Shown here piece after piece: positions 1 to 10,354 of a stretch of DNA of 64,000 nt. The stretch covers positions 82,812,756 to 82,876,755 of the forward strand of contig CM060731.1 of NCBI GenBank assembly GCA_030704615.1. Direction: 5' to 3'. Source of the DNA: Takakia lepidozioides (taxonomy: Eukaryota; Streptophyta; Takakiopsida; Takakiales; Takakiaceae). The translations under genes were made by a program, and so were the position numbers. The notes under the pieces were generated by a model. The model was not told the origin of the DNA and ran no database searches. It saw only the letters and a program-made list of their open reading frames with translations. Every line of letters begins with the position of its first letter. The first letter of the stretch is position 1.

Positions 1-1
1 C

Positions 2-1217
2 ACCCAAGCCACTACCGCACCAGCACTAGCACCCGTGCATGCCTTCAACCCTGTTGTGGAGTTCTTCGAAGAGTTGAGAGGGAACTACCAAGGGGTGAAG
101 ACAGAGAAGTTGCGGAGCCTGCAAGAGTTCCAACGGAAGCCGACCGAGAGCTTGAGGGAGGCTTTCACTCGCATGAGGCGCTTGATAAATGTAACCCAAG
201 GGGTTACGGAAGCTCAGGCAGTCCAATTCTGGTATGGGATATTGGACAAGGAGCTGAGGAGAAGGGTGCGGGATGCAACTCTCCTACAAGCAGCCCAACC
301 CACCTTAGCAAATGTGTTTTTGCTGGCAGAGCGGATAGAGCTCAACATGGTGGAGGAACGAGTGGTCATGGTGGGATTTGCTAAGGAGACGCCACGGGGT
401 AGTGGTGCTCCTAGCCAACCACTACCTCAACGTGCTCAAGGCAACAAGGGGGCTCAGGTGAAGCTTAGGGAAGGCAGAGAGGACCTCAGATGCAGGGTCT
501 CTCCCTTCATTTGCTGGCCAACAACAGGCAGATGTGGTGTGCTGGACATGTGGAGGACCCCATGTCAAGAAGGATTGCCCAGAGGGAGGCAAAGGGTCGG
601 CACATGCACAGCCTGCACAGTTGCAGTGTGGGTATTGTGGCAAGCACGGGCATGGAGAGGCCCAGTGTTATGGTTTGCATCCTGAGTTGCGCCCAGGCCA
701 GTTCCAAGGGAACAATGGTGGCCGGGGGCGAGGTGGAGCAGCCCAGAGAGGACGAGGTGGCCAGCCACGAGGTGCAGGCCAAGGGCAAGCTCAACGTGGC
801 CAAGGACGCGGAGGTCAGGGTGTTGAAGAAGGCATGGCCAACCGGCTTCAGCAGCTAGAGCAGAGGCTCGCTGCCATGGCTACAGCTCAGGTGGTACCGG
901 CTCTAAGGCCGGATGGTCCACCTCCTGCTCCTAAGGGAGGAGATATGGGAGGCATGGGATTCATGTGTGGAGCAGCACTACCACTAGTGCAGGTGGAGTC
1001 TGCTGCAGCCGTGACTCGAGGAGCAGCACGAGTTCCTGAGCCACGAGGTGCAGAGGTGGAGTTGGATCCACAGCGTGGGGAGGCAAGCCGTCAGCTAGGC
1101 TTCCTCAGTCATTCACATTGGCAGAGACAGTGTCGACGCCATCCATGGCACCTAGTTCTCGCCCGACGGTTACCGAGGCGGAGGTTACTATGCCATTGGG
1201 GAGAGCTACACGGGTAG
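2..1217 (+). pseudogene. retrotransposon gag with two CCHC zinc knuckles (frameshifted)
   Basis: The gag (capsid/nucleocapsid) region begins upstream of the window. The first frame is open to about 490 and contains the capsid-like stretch with FNPVVEFFEEL and ELRRRVRDATLL. It shifts frame near 500, after which two zinc knuckles follow: C-x2-C-x3-H-x4-C starting CWTC near 540 (one residue shorter than canonical) and C-x2-C-x4-H-x4-C starting CGYC near 626. A Gly/Arg/Gln-rich nucleic-acid-binding tail follows to about 850. A second, internally deleted copy of this gag sits at 23540-24340. The frameshift makes it a pseudogene. Confidence 0.8.
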
Positions 1218-1505
1218 CACCACTACCTAGTGTTGCCAAGGCTACGGCAGCTAGTGTGCTGCTAGGAGCGGCCACATCTGTGTACCAGGCTCCATTATTC
1301 TCGGCTACCATGATTGCGACGCCGGGGGTAAAACCAGCTGAGGTGTTTAGGCTGGCAACTACACTCTGTGAGAGTGGGGAGGTTATTTCATCTTCTGCGG
1401 AGATAGTGGGAGGTGTAGTGTCGGAGGGATCCTCGGATTTGAGGGTCAAGACTGCCACGGCGGCGCCATGGCAAGCTGCAGCTGCCAGGTTGATGGAGCT
1501 GCGCC

Positions 1506-1955
1506 ATGGTGACACCTGGAGTTGTCATGTTAGACAACCAGGATGGCATTTTCTGTTTGAGTGGACCGGCAGGCAAGAGGTACCGGCCACTGCGGGTCTT
1601 GTTGGACTCGGGAGCTCAGCCATTGATGCTGGGCAGAGCTGCTATTGCAGGCTTGGGCCTCACGGAGGCGGATATAGAGCCTTGTCCTTTCCAGATACAG
1701 ACGTCTCTGGGAGGATCGAAGCAGGCTCGGGGCATGACACGGCGTGAGTTGGCTATCAGACTACGGCCGGATCACCGTACAGATGGCTCAGTGATGCGAG
1801 CCAAGGCCATTGTGACAGACGCAGTCTCATACGATGTCCTGGTTGGTGGGGCAGTGTTGTACCCCATGGGCTTCACCCTGGGATTTTGGGAGGAGTCAGC
1901 TTCCTATAGGCTGCATGGCAGTCAGGGGAGGGCCGGCGTGTGCAGCTCCCTGTGA
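1506..1955 (+). pseudogene. retropepsin-like aspartic protease domain
   Basis: The segment contains the protease active-site motif LLDSGAQPLMLG near 1597-1632, preceded by a beta-strand-rich stretch, and later VLVGGAVLYPMG, which fits the flap and second hydrophobic-glycine region. It sits between gag and the methyltransferase domain as expected for a pol polyprotein. The catalytic Asp-Ser-Gly is intact here, unlike in the other gypsy copy at 50.1 kb. The frame ends at a stop at 1953-1955; the polyprotein continues in another frame. Confidence 0.75.
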
Positions 1956-2289
1956 CGTTCATAGGAAGAGTTGCGGTTGCCCAGCGAGGCAAGATGCCGA
2001 CACTAGCAGCATTCACAGCGGCAGTGAGTTGGCCTAGAGAGTTGCTTGAGGGCAACGCTCATTCAGAGGATGTGCCACCTCCGGGAGAGCAGGATGACAT
2101 GTATGGTATGGCGGAGTTGCCTACCATGGTTGCTCAGACTCCATTGTGGGGCACGAGCAAGGATTTGCAGCGGGATGCTGATCGACGGGTGCAACAAGCC
2201 TGGGTGGAGGCTTTTGTACCGTCAGGAGAGGAGGAGAGTGCGGGGATTGCACCAGGACCACCTCAGTTGTCTCCATTGGGCACCACACC

Positions 2290-3290
2290 TATTGTGTGGC
2301 AGTATCCGGATGAAGGCATTTGTCTTCTGGACTTGTTTGGCGGGATCAGCACCGGATTGGCTGCTATGTTACAGGCAGGTGTACGAGTTCGGCGTTACCT
2401 GTATGTGGAGAGGGATGAGACTGCACGACGCATTTCACTTCGCCATGTTGCTCAATTGGTGCAGCGGTACCCTGAGTTGTTGTCAGTGTCTGCAATTCGT
2501 GGATATCATCAGGCCTTGCCAGCAGACATTTCGTTGCTGGGGCGCAGGATTTGGAGCGGGTTGGCTCCATTGATCTGGTAGTGGTAGGTTGGCCCTGCCA
2601 AGGGCATTCATCAGCCGGGCATGGCAATGGATTGCGAGACTCGAGGTCGGGTCTGTTTTGGGAGATGGTACGGGTTTTGCGCCACTTGTAGCTTCATCAA
2701 GCTGTATCTCCAGCATACATCTTGGAGAATGTGCCACTGATGGGCGATTCTCGGGCCAGGGTGATGGCCAGTGTGCATCAAGTCCGGTCGTGGCTTGGGT
2801 CAGCAGTGTTGCTAGATGCAGCTACAGTGGGGTCACGGGCTCATCGTCCACGGCTATGGTGGACTAACTTGATGCCACCCGCACTGCTCAAGCGTGCATT
2901 TGATGGGGTGCAGCGGCCAGCACATCTCACAGTGGATAGCATTCTGGACACAGGGAGGCAGTCTCAGCGTGTGAGACACGATGACCGTTCGCCTCTAGTA
3001 GTGGTCAACAAGGTGGGTCAACCACGAGCAGCATTACCTACACTGCTCAGCTTCCCAGGATCGCATGCTTTCCAGGATAGTGGACCTGGCCTCCTGTGGG
3101 ATGCTCTGTTGCAGCAATTAGTGGAGCCTAATGCTGACGAGCGTGAGCGGGCAATGGGTTTTACCACTGGTACCACGGCGGTGTCGTCTCTTTCTAAGGC
3201 ATCACGTCGTCAAGTGTTGGGGCAAGCAATGGATCTCAATTGCTTGACCTGGATTATCAGCTTGGCTCTAGCTGAGCAACGCAGAGTGCG
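2290..3290 (+). pseudogene. DNMT3/DRM-like C5-cytosine DNA methyltransferase domain inside the retroelement
   Basis: Motifs appear in canonical order. Motif I is LLDLFGGISTGL (about 2326-2361); the catalytic Pro-Cys motif IV is GWPCQGHS (about 2587-2610); motif VI is ENVP (about 2728); motif VIII is AHRPRLWWTNL (about 2839-2871); a motif IX/X-like end contains ERAMGF, then SLSKASRRQVLGQAM. The motif VIII form and the last stretch resemble DNMT3/DRM enzymes more than DNMT1. The family transfers a methyl group from AdoMet to cytosine C5. A frameshift near 2540 separates motif I from motif IV, and a TAG stop lies at 2689-2691 (compatible with CAG to TAG), so this copy cannot make a full enzyme. 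The position between protease and RT shows it was part of the polyprotein. Confidence 0.85.
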
Positions 3291-3629
3291 GAGTACACTT
3301 CCCTTGATGGTCTCTCTACCTACCGAGATGGTACAGGTAGTGAGTGGGGGCGAGCATGTGAGGACCATGGGGTGCATGCATCCATGGCACACGTGGGAGG
3401 TGCTCGAGGTTCAGAGGGAGTTGGCAGCCAAGGCGGCTGTGATGGATGAGGTTGGGGATTCTTCTCGGGTTGAGGAGGTCCTCAAGGATGAGATGATGGG
3501 GCAGGATGAGGCCTTGTCATTGACTGAGCAGGCAGGGAGTACTGCTCAAGAGGTTGCACAATATAGCAACCACTGGACGCGTCCTCTATCCTCTAAGCCC
3601 ACTGGACTTAAGGTTGCAGTTACGGAGGA

Positions 3630-5035
3630 CAATTGGAGCCTGACATTGGACCCATTGTCACCGGAGGAGAGAGACGACGTATACGGCGGTTCCTGAGGGC
3701 TTACAGGAATTGCTTTGCCTTCAGTTTGAAGGACTTGGGAGCACTGAAGGGTCAAGAGATCCGTATTGAGTTGGCCACTGACACGCCAATCTTTCGGAGA
3801 CCCTATAGATACAGTGACATGGAGAGGTCTTTGATTCAGATGAGGACTCAAGATCTCTGGGAGGCAGGTTTGGTGGAGCTCTCTGGTGGAGAGTATGCTT
3901 CAGCCACAGTGATGCCAGCAAGAAGGATGTCTATGGCAATTGGACGGAGAGACGTATGTGCGGTGATTACCGGCCTGTAAATCGTCAGACCAAGTCCGAT
4001 AAGTATGCCATGCCAACACCAGAGGAGATCTTTGATGCCATGGGCATGCTAAGGCCTTTGGCACTTTGGATTTACGATCCGGATATCACCAGTTGCCAAT
4101 CAAGGAGGCGGACAAGCAGAAGACGACATTGGGGGATCAATGAGCACGGCAAGGATTGCCTATATCAGTGGCGGTTCTTACCATTTGGGCTTAAGAATGC
4201 TCCTGCAGAGTTTCAGAGAGTCATGGATAAGATTCTAGCAGGGGTGGACTTTGCTCGGTGCTACATAGATGACATCATCATCTTTAGTGTTACGATGGAG
4301 GAGCATGAGAGACACCTTCAGGTGGTTATTGAGCTCTTGAGAGCGCACGGATTGAAGTTGATCCGGGGAAGTGCAAGTTTTTCCACAACCAGATGAGTAT
4401 CTGGGTCACATGATATTCCTGGAGGATTGGGGTACAGCAGAATAGGTAGAGGCCATTGCACAAATTCCACGCCCCATGATGTGAGCGAGTTGAGCTTTCA
4501 TGGGTGTTGAAAACTATTATAGACGGTTTGTCAAGGGATTTAGACCATTGCAAAGGCTCTAACCAAGCTGACCAGGTGGACCAGGAGTGGCAGTGGGAAG
4601 ATGAGCAGGAACGAGCTTTTCAAGAGCTCAAGCGAGGTTGACCTCGGCGCCTATCCTGAGACGACATATCAGGGGGCGTCCCTTTCAGCTGCATACGGAT
4701 TAGAGCTTGGGGCTTGGAGCAGTGCCCACAGGTGGATGATGAGGGAAGAGAGTTTGTAGTGGATTATGCTAGCCGCTCGAACAACGTGCAGAGGCTAAGT
4801 ATAGCTCATTATAGGGAGAGTGCTTAGCTGTAGTGTGGGCCGGGCACACTTCAGGTGCTATCTATACGGGCAATCTTTTCACCCTTGTCACGGATCACCA
4901 ACCACTCAGTGGTTGATGGAGTTAGACAAGCCTCTCGGAGAGCTTGCACGGTGGGCACTCATACTCCAGGAGTATGACTTTCAGGTTGTGCATCGACCGG
5001 GTTGGTCAATCGGGATGCAGATGGATTGAGTCGCA
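3630..5035 (+). pseudogene. reverse transcriptase and RNase H domains (frameshifted)
   Basis: RT is recognisable from CGDYRPVNRQTKSDKY (about 3960-4005), FLPFGLKNAPAEFQRVMD (about 4177-4230) and the catalytic YIDD box (about 4263-4274). RNase H follows, with TDHQPL near 4890 and VVHRPGW near 4987, ending in a degenerate DADGLSRNP. At least three frame changes and several stops break the reading frame. The order RT, RNase H, integrase is that of Ty3/gypsy elements. Confidence 0.8.
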
Positions 5036-5389
5036 ATCCATGCATGAGCCAGCAGGATGACACTGGAGCTCGGTGGCATGGTGAGACGGACGAAGGAGAT
5101 GGTGCCGGGATGGCACGCATCTGCATTTTTGTGTATCTTGGCATCGGAAGGTCAGGTTGGACCTACAACAGGGATGACTGTAGACGGAGTGTCTGAGGAC
5201 CCTGAGGCTAGTGATGAGCCAGGTGGTGCCAGAGATATATAGATTGGCTGTGTTGGGACTACCTCCGCACGGGGAGACACGGCAGCCACTGTGACTGCCA
5301 GGGAGAGGGATCGGATCCTGAACGAGCCAAGAGGTTCAAGTGGGAGGGGATACACCTACTTCGAGTGTGGGAGGATGGTCGGGTGAGGA

Positions 5390-6400
5390 TTGTGCCTCAC
5401 CCCACACAGCGTGCACGGTTAGTGCGGCATGCCATGAGGAGTTGGGGCATTTTGGAGTGCGACGCACTCACAGTTACTACAGGGCAATATTGGTGGCGTG
5501 GTATGCATACAGAGGTGGCAACAGTTCGTGGCTAGGTGCATGGTGTGTGACAGGGTGCGTGCTTCATTCAACGCCCCTACACCACAGTTGATCCTTTACC
5601 AATCATGGGATTGGGCTACAGGTGGAGTCTTGACTTCGCAGGACCGTTGCCATGACTATGCGCCACCACAGATGTGTTGGTGATGGTGGAGCACTTCTCC
5701 AAGTGGATTGAGTGGTTCCATTGCCTGACAAAGCTAGTGAGGGGGCTGGTATGCATTCTTGGATCGTGTGCTGTAGCCGATTTGGTGCTCCAGCTGAGGT
5801 ACTCACGGACCAAGGGAGAGAGTTCTTGGGGGGAGTTCAGGCTTTGTGTGATAAAGCCTTGATAGACCACCGCACCACTTCTCGGGATCATCCTGAGCCG
5901 ATGGCTAGCAGAGAGAGTTGTTCAGACGGTGAAGAGGGGTTTGCGCAAGTATGGCTTGCAGAAGGGACACCTAGGAGATTGGGATCTTCAGGTCATTGGT
6001 TAGCCATGGGCTACAGGTTCAGCAAACAAAGCATCACTTGCCTCCTTCTCACCATATTTCCTTCTCTTTGGCCGAGAGCCGGATTTGCCTGCAGCCATTG
6101 TAGGGACACTGCTCAAATCCTTAACCTTGACGATCCGGACGTGTGGGTACGTGCATGTGATCAGCGTGCAGAGTTGTTCAAGAAAGTCATGCCCATGGCT
6201 TTTGAGAACCTTGCCATTGCACAACACCGTGATACATTGAGGTATGCCACTATACGTGGTGGGGATATCGTCCTGGGTTTGGAGGTTAGCCCTGGTGACT
6301 ATGTTTATTTGCAGCAGACTGCTCCTACGACTCTGGATGTTACTGCAGGGGTGTTATTCTGAGGGTTCGAGAGGTGTTGCCCTCAGGGGTCCTGATCTTG
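5390..6400 (+). pseudogene. retroviral-type integrase domain (frameshifted)
   Basis: Read across frames, the region contains an HH-CC zinc-binding part (two His near 5428-5450, and CMVC near 5538), then the DDE core: LDFAGP near 5630, DQGREFLG near 5809, and a degenerate third acidic motif in a stretch resembling ERVVQTVKRG near 5910. A C-terminal part with DYVYLQQ (6297 on) resembles the GPY/F-like end of gypsy integrases. Multiple indels disrupt it. No chromodomain is visible; a PHD finger follows instead. Confidence 0.75.
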
Positions 6401-6514
6401 GAGGGTCGGGATGTATGACTTGGAGGACCATGTGCGTAATTGTGCGCCATGTCACCTTCCCAATGTCGATGGCAGAGTTGACCCAAATTGGCAGTGGTAC
6501 CTGCAGGTTTGAGG

Positions 6515-6655
6515 TGCATGCTCTGTGGGTCTGCCAAAGGGGCAGCCACCATGCTGGTGTGTGATCGATGCTCAAGGGGTTGGCATATGGGATGCTTGAC
6601 ACCACCTCTTGAGAAGGTTCCTGACGGAGATTGGTTGTGTCCCACACTGCTGGGA
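6515..6655 (+). pseudogene. C-terminal PHD finger of the retroelement polyprotein
   Basis: One frame gives C-x2-C-x12-C-x2-C-x4-H-x2-C and then, after LEKVPDGDW, a further Cys: the residues include CMLCGS, VCDRCSRGWH and GDWLCP. This is a classic PHD finger, a family that reads the histone H3 tail. The eighth ligand Cys is lost in this frame: a single-base offset after the CP of the last motif places a Cys codon out of frame, and a TAG follows at 6653-6655. It lies directly downstream of the integrase end, in the place where many gypsy elements carry a chromodomain, suggesting a targeting role (inference). Confidence 0.8.
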
Positions 6656-6882
6656 TAGTGGCAGTGGACATGACTGGAGGCAGCTAACAAGACATGGGAG
6701 GCCAAGCTCATAGGAGTCAATACATGAGATCCCAAGCTCAAGTCACAGGTTGCAAGACGGCGACGCACCCGGACTCTTGATCTATCGAGTTTGAGTGTAG
6801 TAGGGATATGGTGGAGGACTTAGTGAGGCTATGGTCACTATCACATCTTGTGGCTACCTGGACTTAGAGGGACCTAAGCACA

Positions 6883-6893
6883 GTAGGGGGGCG
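6883..6893 (+). other. polypurine tract of the DNMT retroelement
   Basis: A short purine-rich run, AGGGGGG, lies immediately upstream of the 3' LTR start, the usual place of the plus-strand DNA primer. Confidence 0.6.
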
Positions 6894-6895
6894 AT

Positions 6896-7393
6896 TGTGT
6901 GGACTAGTGACTGCCATAGTGGGCAGTCATAATGGCAGCCTAGTGACTGACTGTTGTAGCTAGTGGTTGGGACTAGTGGTGGACTAGTGGTGGCTAGTGG
7001 TATACTAGTGTGTGGTGTGCACATGTGTCTTGTGTTTGGACAGCGATGTAGTTGTGTATGATATGTATGCGCACGACAGCGTCAAGTTATTTTACCACTA
7101 GTGTGAAACTAGCTAGGAAATAGCTAGCTTTTCATATGACATTGGGATTGGCCCAAGTGTCAATCTAGGGGTCAAGGCAGATTTAGGCCCTGGGTGGTTA
7201 TCTTCAACGGCAAGCGCGGCTCGTGCTCATCTTTCCGAGTTGATCCTCACTTGCGCCTAGCTATGGCGCCGTAGTGGGATTCCCCATGGCGGGGGTGCAC
7301 TTGGCTTGAATTGTTAGTTGAGTGATGAGGTTAATATGCATGAGTTTATGCTCAGCTTTGTGAGCTCGTTTGTATTCTATTCTTCTTTATCAT
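6896..7393 (+). repeat. 3' LTR of the DNMT retroelement
   Basis: Begins TGTGTGGACTAGTGACTGCC after the purine tract and runs to TTCTTTATCA, just before a second copy of the same opening sequence. It is rich in repeated CTAGTGG units near its start. The exact end is uncertain by one or two bases because both copies are preceded by ATT. Confidence 0.75.
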
Positions 7394-7579
7394 TGTGTGG
7401 ACTAGTGACTGCCATAGTGGGCAGCATAGTGGCAGCCTAGTGACTGACTAGTTGTAGCCTAGTGGTTGGACTAGTGGCTGGACTAGTGGTGGACTAGTGG
7501 TATACTAGTGTGTGTGTGCACATGTGTTTGTGGTGGTTTTGGACAGCGATGTAGTTGTGTATGATATGTATCGCACGAC
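7394..7579 (+). repeat. partial second LTR copy in tandem
   Basis: Repeats the first 180 or so bases of the LTR at 6896 with small indels (both contain CAGCGATGTAGTTGTGTATG) and stops abruptly near 7579. The LTR-LTR tandem, with no internal domain between, suggests unequal recombination or a nested insertion that was later cut. Confidence 0.75.
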
Positions 7580-7632
7580 TCGACTTCCGCGGATTAAGTC
7601 TTCTAACGTGGGAAACATTGCTGACATGGCGT

Positions 7633-7860
7633 CAACGACGCAATGGGGCAATGAGCCTTGGCGTGTGAGCCGCGCGCGTACACTCACGCATGAGTGACAT
7701 GGCGTGAGCCTGCACCCAAGCTGACGTGGATGAGATGATGTCAGCAGGCGATGTGGCGGCAAATGATGATGTGGCCATCTGCGCCACAGCAGGCGATGTG
7801 GCGGCATTGTAAAGGGATGATGTGTATACGTGAGAGCATGCTGAAAGGGATGATGCGCCC
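7633..7860 (+). repeat. solo terminal fragment of the 26-37 kb MULE family
   Basis: Starts with CAACGACGCAATGG, identical to the outermost 14 bases of the right end of the inner element (37453 read backwards), and continues with matching blocks: GGCGTGAGCCTGCAC, AAGCTGACGTGG and GATGTGGCGGCAAATGATGA. Only one end is seen. It lies shortly after the point where the second LTR copy stops. Confidence 0.7.
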
Positions 7861-8177
7861 CCCATCCTTATAACTGGTAGCGTTTAAGCTTGTAGTGATG
7901 TGTGGCAAGCATGTGTTGTTTCTTGCACAGAGAACCTGTCTTTCTCACCTCCTATGTAGTTTCCTGGATGGCCTAGACCACAATGTCAACCTCTTAATTA
8001 GTGGAATTCTGGTGCTTATCAGGGCAAGAAATTCTCACATCAGTATGCTCAGATCTGAAACAGTTGCAAAGATGGTATGGCTGCAGAGATCGGGATAGGG
8101 TCGACAACAGCACCTAAGAGGAGGCTCTGTCTGCAAGTTTGAACAGAACCCAGGACTGGAGTTGAATGTGCAAAGTG
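7861..8177. other. no gene recognised
   Basis: A 67-codon frame exists on the plus strand but resembles nothing. No repeat or RNA gene is evident. Confidence 0.5.
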
Positions 8178-8639
8178 TCACAGGTGAAATGGGAATTGCC
8201 GGGGATCACTGAAATTGCTCTTTAAGTTCATCCATCTGCACTTCAAGAACGAGGGAAACAGGGTATCACCACCCACGGGAGGTATGAGCTTGCCGCTCAG
8301 GATTGTGCCCAAGGGCGGTGTCTCAATGAAAGTGACGTCGGTGTGCCACTTATCATTGTCTGGGGGGTGATCACCGTCAGAATCCAGTACCATGATTTCC
8401 TCTAACTCGGGGCCTAAGTTTGGGTAGATTGGATGTATGTGCAAATCACCGAAACGCTTGGCGAAGGCGTGCTGTTGGTGTGGAGTGATCGGCTGGTTGC
8501 GGAAGAAGAGCACCTGATACTGAAGTAAGGCGTCGTTGATGGCTGCCTGCTCTGCATCCTGCAACGGTTCCGCCAGAGAAATGCCTTCGACCACGGCGCC
8601 GATGGCCCTCGTGAGTGGAGTGATTTGCAGAGTACTCAT
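8178..8639 (-). pseudogene. truncated TauD/TfdA-type Fe(II)/2-oxoglutarate dioxygenase
   Basis: From the ATG at 8639 the protein has the opening of taurine dioxygenase-type enzymes: MSTLQITPLTRAIGAVVEGI, then VLFFRNQPIT, HAFAKRFGDLHIHP, and the iron-binding H-x-D in WHTDVTF (about residues 97-103), followed by GGDTLF near residue 128. The family oxidises taurine or similar substrates with 2-oxoglutarate and O2. Family members are about 280 aa; here similarity ends near residue 130, the distal His and the Arg for 2-oxoglutarate are missing, and a stop follows at residue 154. The sequence looks strikingly bacterial and has no intron. It could be an exon of a larger gene, but no continuation was found. 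Confidence 0.75.
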
Positions 8640-9518
8640 GGATCCAGTAAACTTGTTGTTACTGAAGCTCTGACAGTAAGGTGTAAGCCTTTAAGGCTGT
8701 AGTGTCCAATTGCTCTTGGGCACCTGCATCATAACACGAAAGATCAATGCGCTTACCCATGTGCTGTTCAGAACGAGGGCCCTAGGAGTAATTTGCTTAT
8801 CTAGAGCGAGCAGCAAGACAAGTGTATTGACTCAGACAGCGCAAGTGCAGAATGGCCCACATCGAGTCACCTAGACAATATATTGGAGCAGCGAAGAAAT
8901 AGACCAACAACTGCTGCTGCTCCCGAAGATCAAATCGGTTGTACAGTGAGATAGATTCTGCAGGTTTGCACCTCGCGCTGTAGTTGGTCAACAAATTTGC
9001 CACTTTGAAAATTGTGGGGCTAAAATCTCTCCAAGGGAAGGTCAACGCGTACACCATACTTCTACCCCAATTGCAGCGCCATCATCAGCACTTTCCATAG
9101 CGGAAATCAAAACTTGCTCTCTTGGTACCACTCGAACATCATTCTCGTATAGCTGAATATCAAACATGCAATTAGACCCTGGCAGTCCCACGACCATCGA
9201 CTGAGACTATTCGCTTCTGTGCTAGCTACATAATCTAGATGAATTCAGACCAACCGAGAAGAATTAACCCAGAAAGAGGTCAGCTCTCTGCCCCTCTCTT
9301 GTACGGTGCTTAGTTGTACAATCTGGATGACAGCCAGGCTAGCTTTGGATGACCAATTTGTACTTTTGCAGCACATAATGGATAGCAAGTTGGTTGGGGC
9401 GTAATGACAGTAGGTTGCTTCCTTGCCTCAGTGTCTATTGCCATGATCAATGTTGTTCATCGTGCAACAGAGATTTATACAGAACCTCGGCGCCTGACTG
9501 TTCCTGTATATGTGGCAG
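8640..9518. other. no gene recognised
   Basis: AT-moderate sequence with only scattered short frames. Upstream exons of the ETF-QO fragment (next feature) were looked for here and not found. Confidence 0.5.
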
Positions 9519-10354
9519 GTGCACACATACTTTCGGGAAATGTGTTTGAACCACGGGCACTCAGTGAGCTCCTTCCAGATTGGAAGGATCAAGGCGTATG
9601 TCCTCAGTCCATACTTATGAAAACTGGATGATGCAAGAGAGGTAGATGGCTTGGGGAGTGACTGTCTTCCGTTCATGATGTTATTCAGCTGGAAATGGAG
9701 TGATTGCTGATGAGTGCTAATCAATTGAGACACATCCGTTCATGATAATTTGATAATAGCAGATTATCGCTGATGAGGATTGGTTGAAGGATATCAATTG
9801 GATCTTTTGACACAGGCTCCACTGCGTGTGCCAGTTGTGGAAAACAAGTTTTGGATGTTATTTGAGAAACGTGCACTGCCACTCCCATCTCCCTTCAACA
9901 ACAATAGTAACTTTGTTATTAGGTCAGCTTCTACTCTCCTACTCCGGCTTGAGTGCAATATTTTTGTTTTCTCCACATATTCAACTTTGTGGAAATTATG
10001 CTGCTACTTTCCTATGTAGAACAGGTATTGAAGTGTACAGAGAGACGGGGAAGAGACAGTTCCATGCAGGAAACTAGCATACTAAAGTCTTCCACCATGA
10101 TTCAGTGGGCCACCAAATCCCAGGAAGCTTGGTAAATCCTAAACCCTCGATTGGAACAAACACTTGTGCTTAACCACAGAGACAAAGGCAAGGGGTATTA
10201 TTCTATGTGAGAGCCAGCTATTTGGCAATGCTTGTTGAAGCCTTCCATAACCATGTGCTATGCTTTGAATAGCTTGAGTGAGCTGGTGCGGTTGCTAGGA
10301 GGGAAAGCAGAGAAACTTGGGGTTGAAATTTACCCAGGTTTTGCAGCGAGTGAG
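9519..10354 (+). pseudogene. ETFQO: ETF-ubiquinone oxidoreductase fragment (three exons)
   Basis: Three consecutive exons splice in phase: 9519-9595 (AHILSGNVFEPRALSELLPD), 9816-9922 (ENKFWMLFEKRALPLPSP) and 10273-10354 (LVRLLGGKAEKLGVEIYPGF). They match a contiguous internal stretch of electron-transfer flavoprotein-ubiquinone oxidoreductase, the mitochondrial inner-membrane flavoprotein that passes electrons from ETF to ubiquinone. Splice sites are GT/AG. The N-terminal FAD-binding region and everything after about 85 residues are absent; a possible start of the next exon (VLYKG after AG at 10513-10514) does not continue. With a hAT element just downstream, this is probably a gene fragment, although distant exons outside view cannot be excluded. 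Confidence 0.75.

Larger units (their letters stand above)
1..7393 (+). mobile_element. Ty3/gypsy-like LTR retrotransposon with DNMT3-like and PHD domains, 5' end outside window
   Basis: Domain order on the plus strand is gag with two CCHC knuckles, aspartic protease, C5-cytosine methyltransferase, reverse transcriptase, RNase H, integrase and a terminal PHD finger, then a purine tract and an LTR. RT before integrase places it with Ty3/gypsy elements. The reading frame is broken by several frameshifts and stops, for example a frame change near 2540 and a TAG at 2689-2691, so this copy is dead. The 5' LTR and gag start lie before the window. Retrotransposons carrying DNA methyltransferases have been reported from charophytes and dinoflagellates; assigning this copy to such a family is inference from the domain order. 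Confidence 0.9.

Noticed and set aside
8178-8639. Complete functional taurine dioxygenase gene
   Set aside because: Half of the protein, including the distal His ligand and the 2-oxoglutarate-binding Arg, is missing and no further exon was found.
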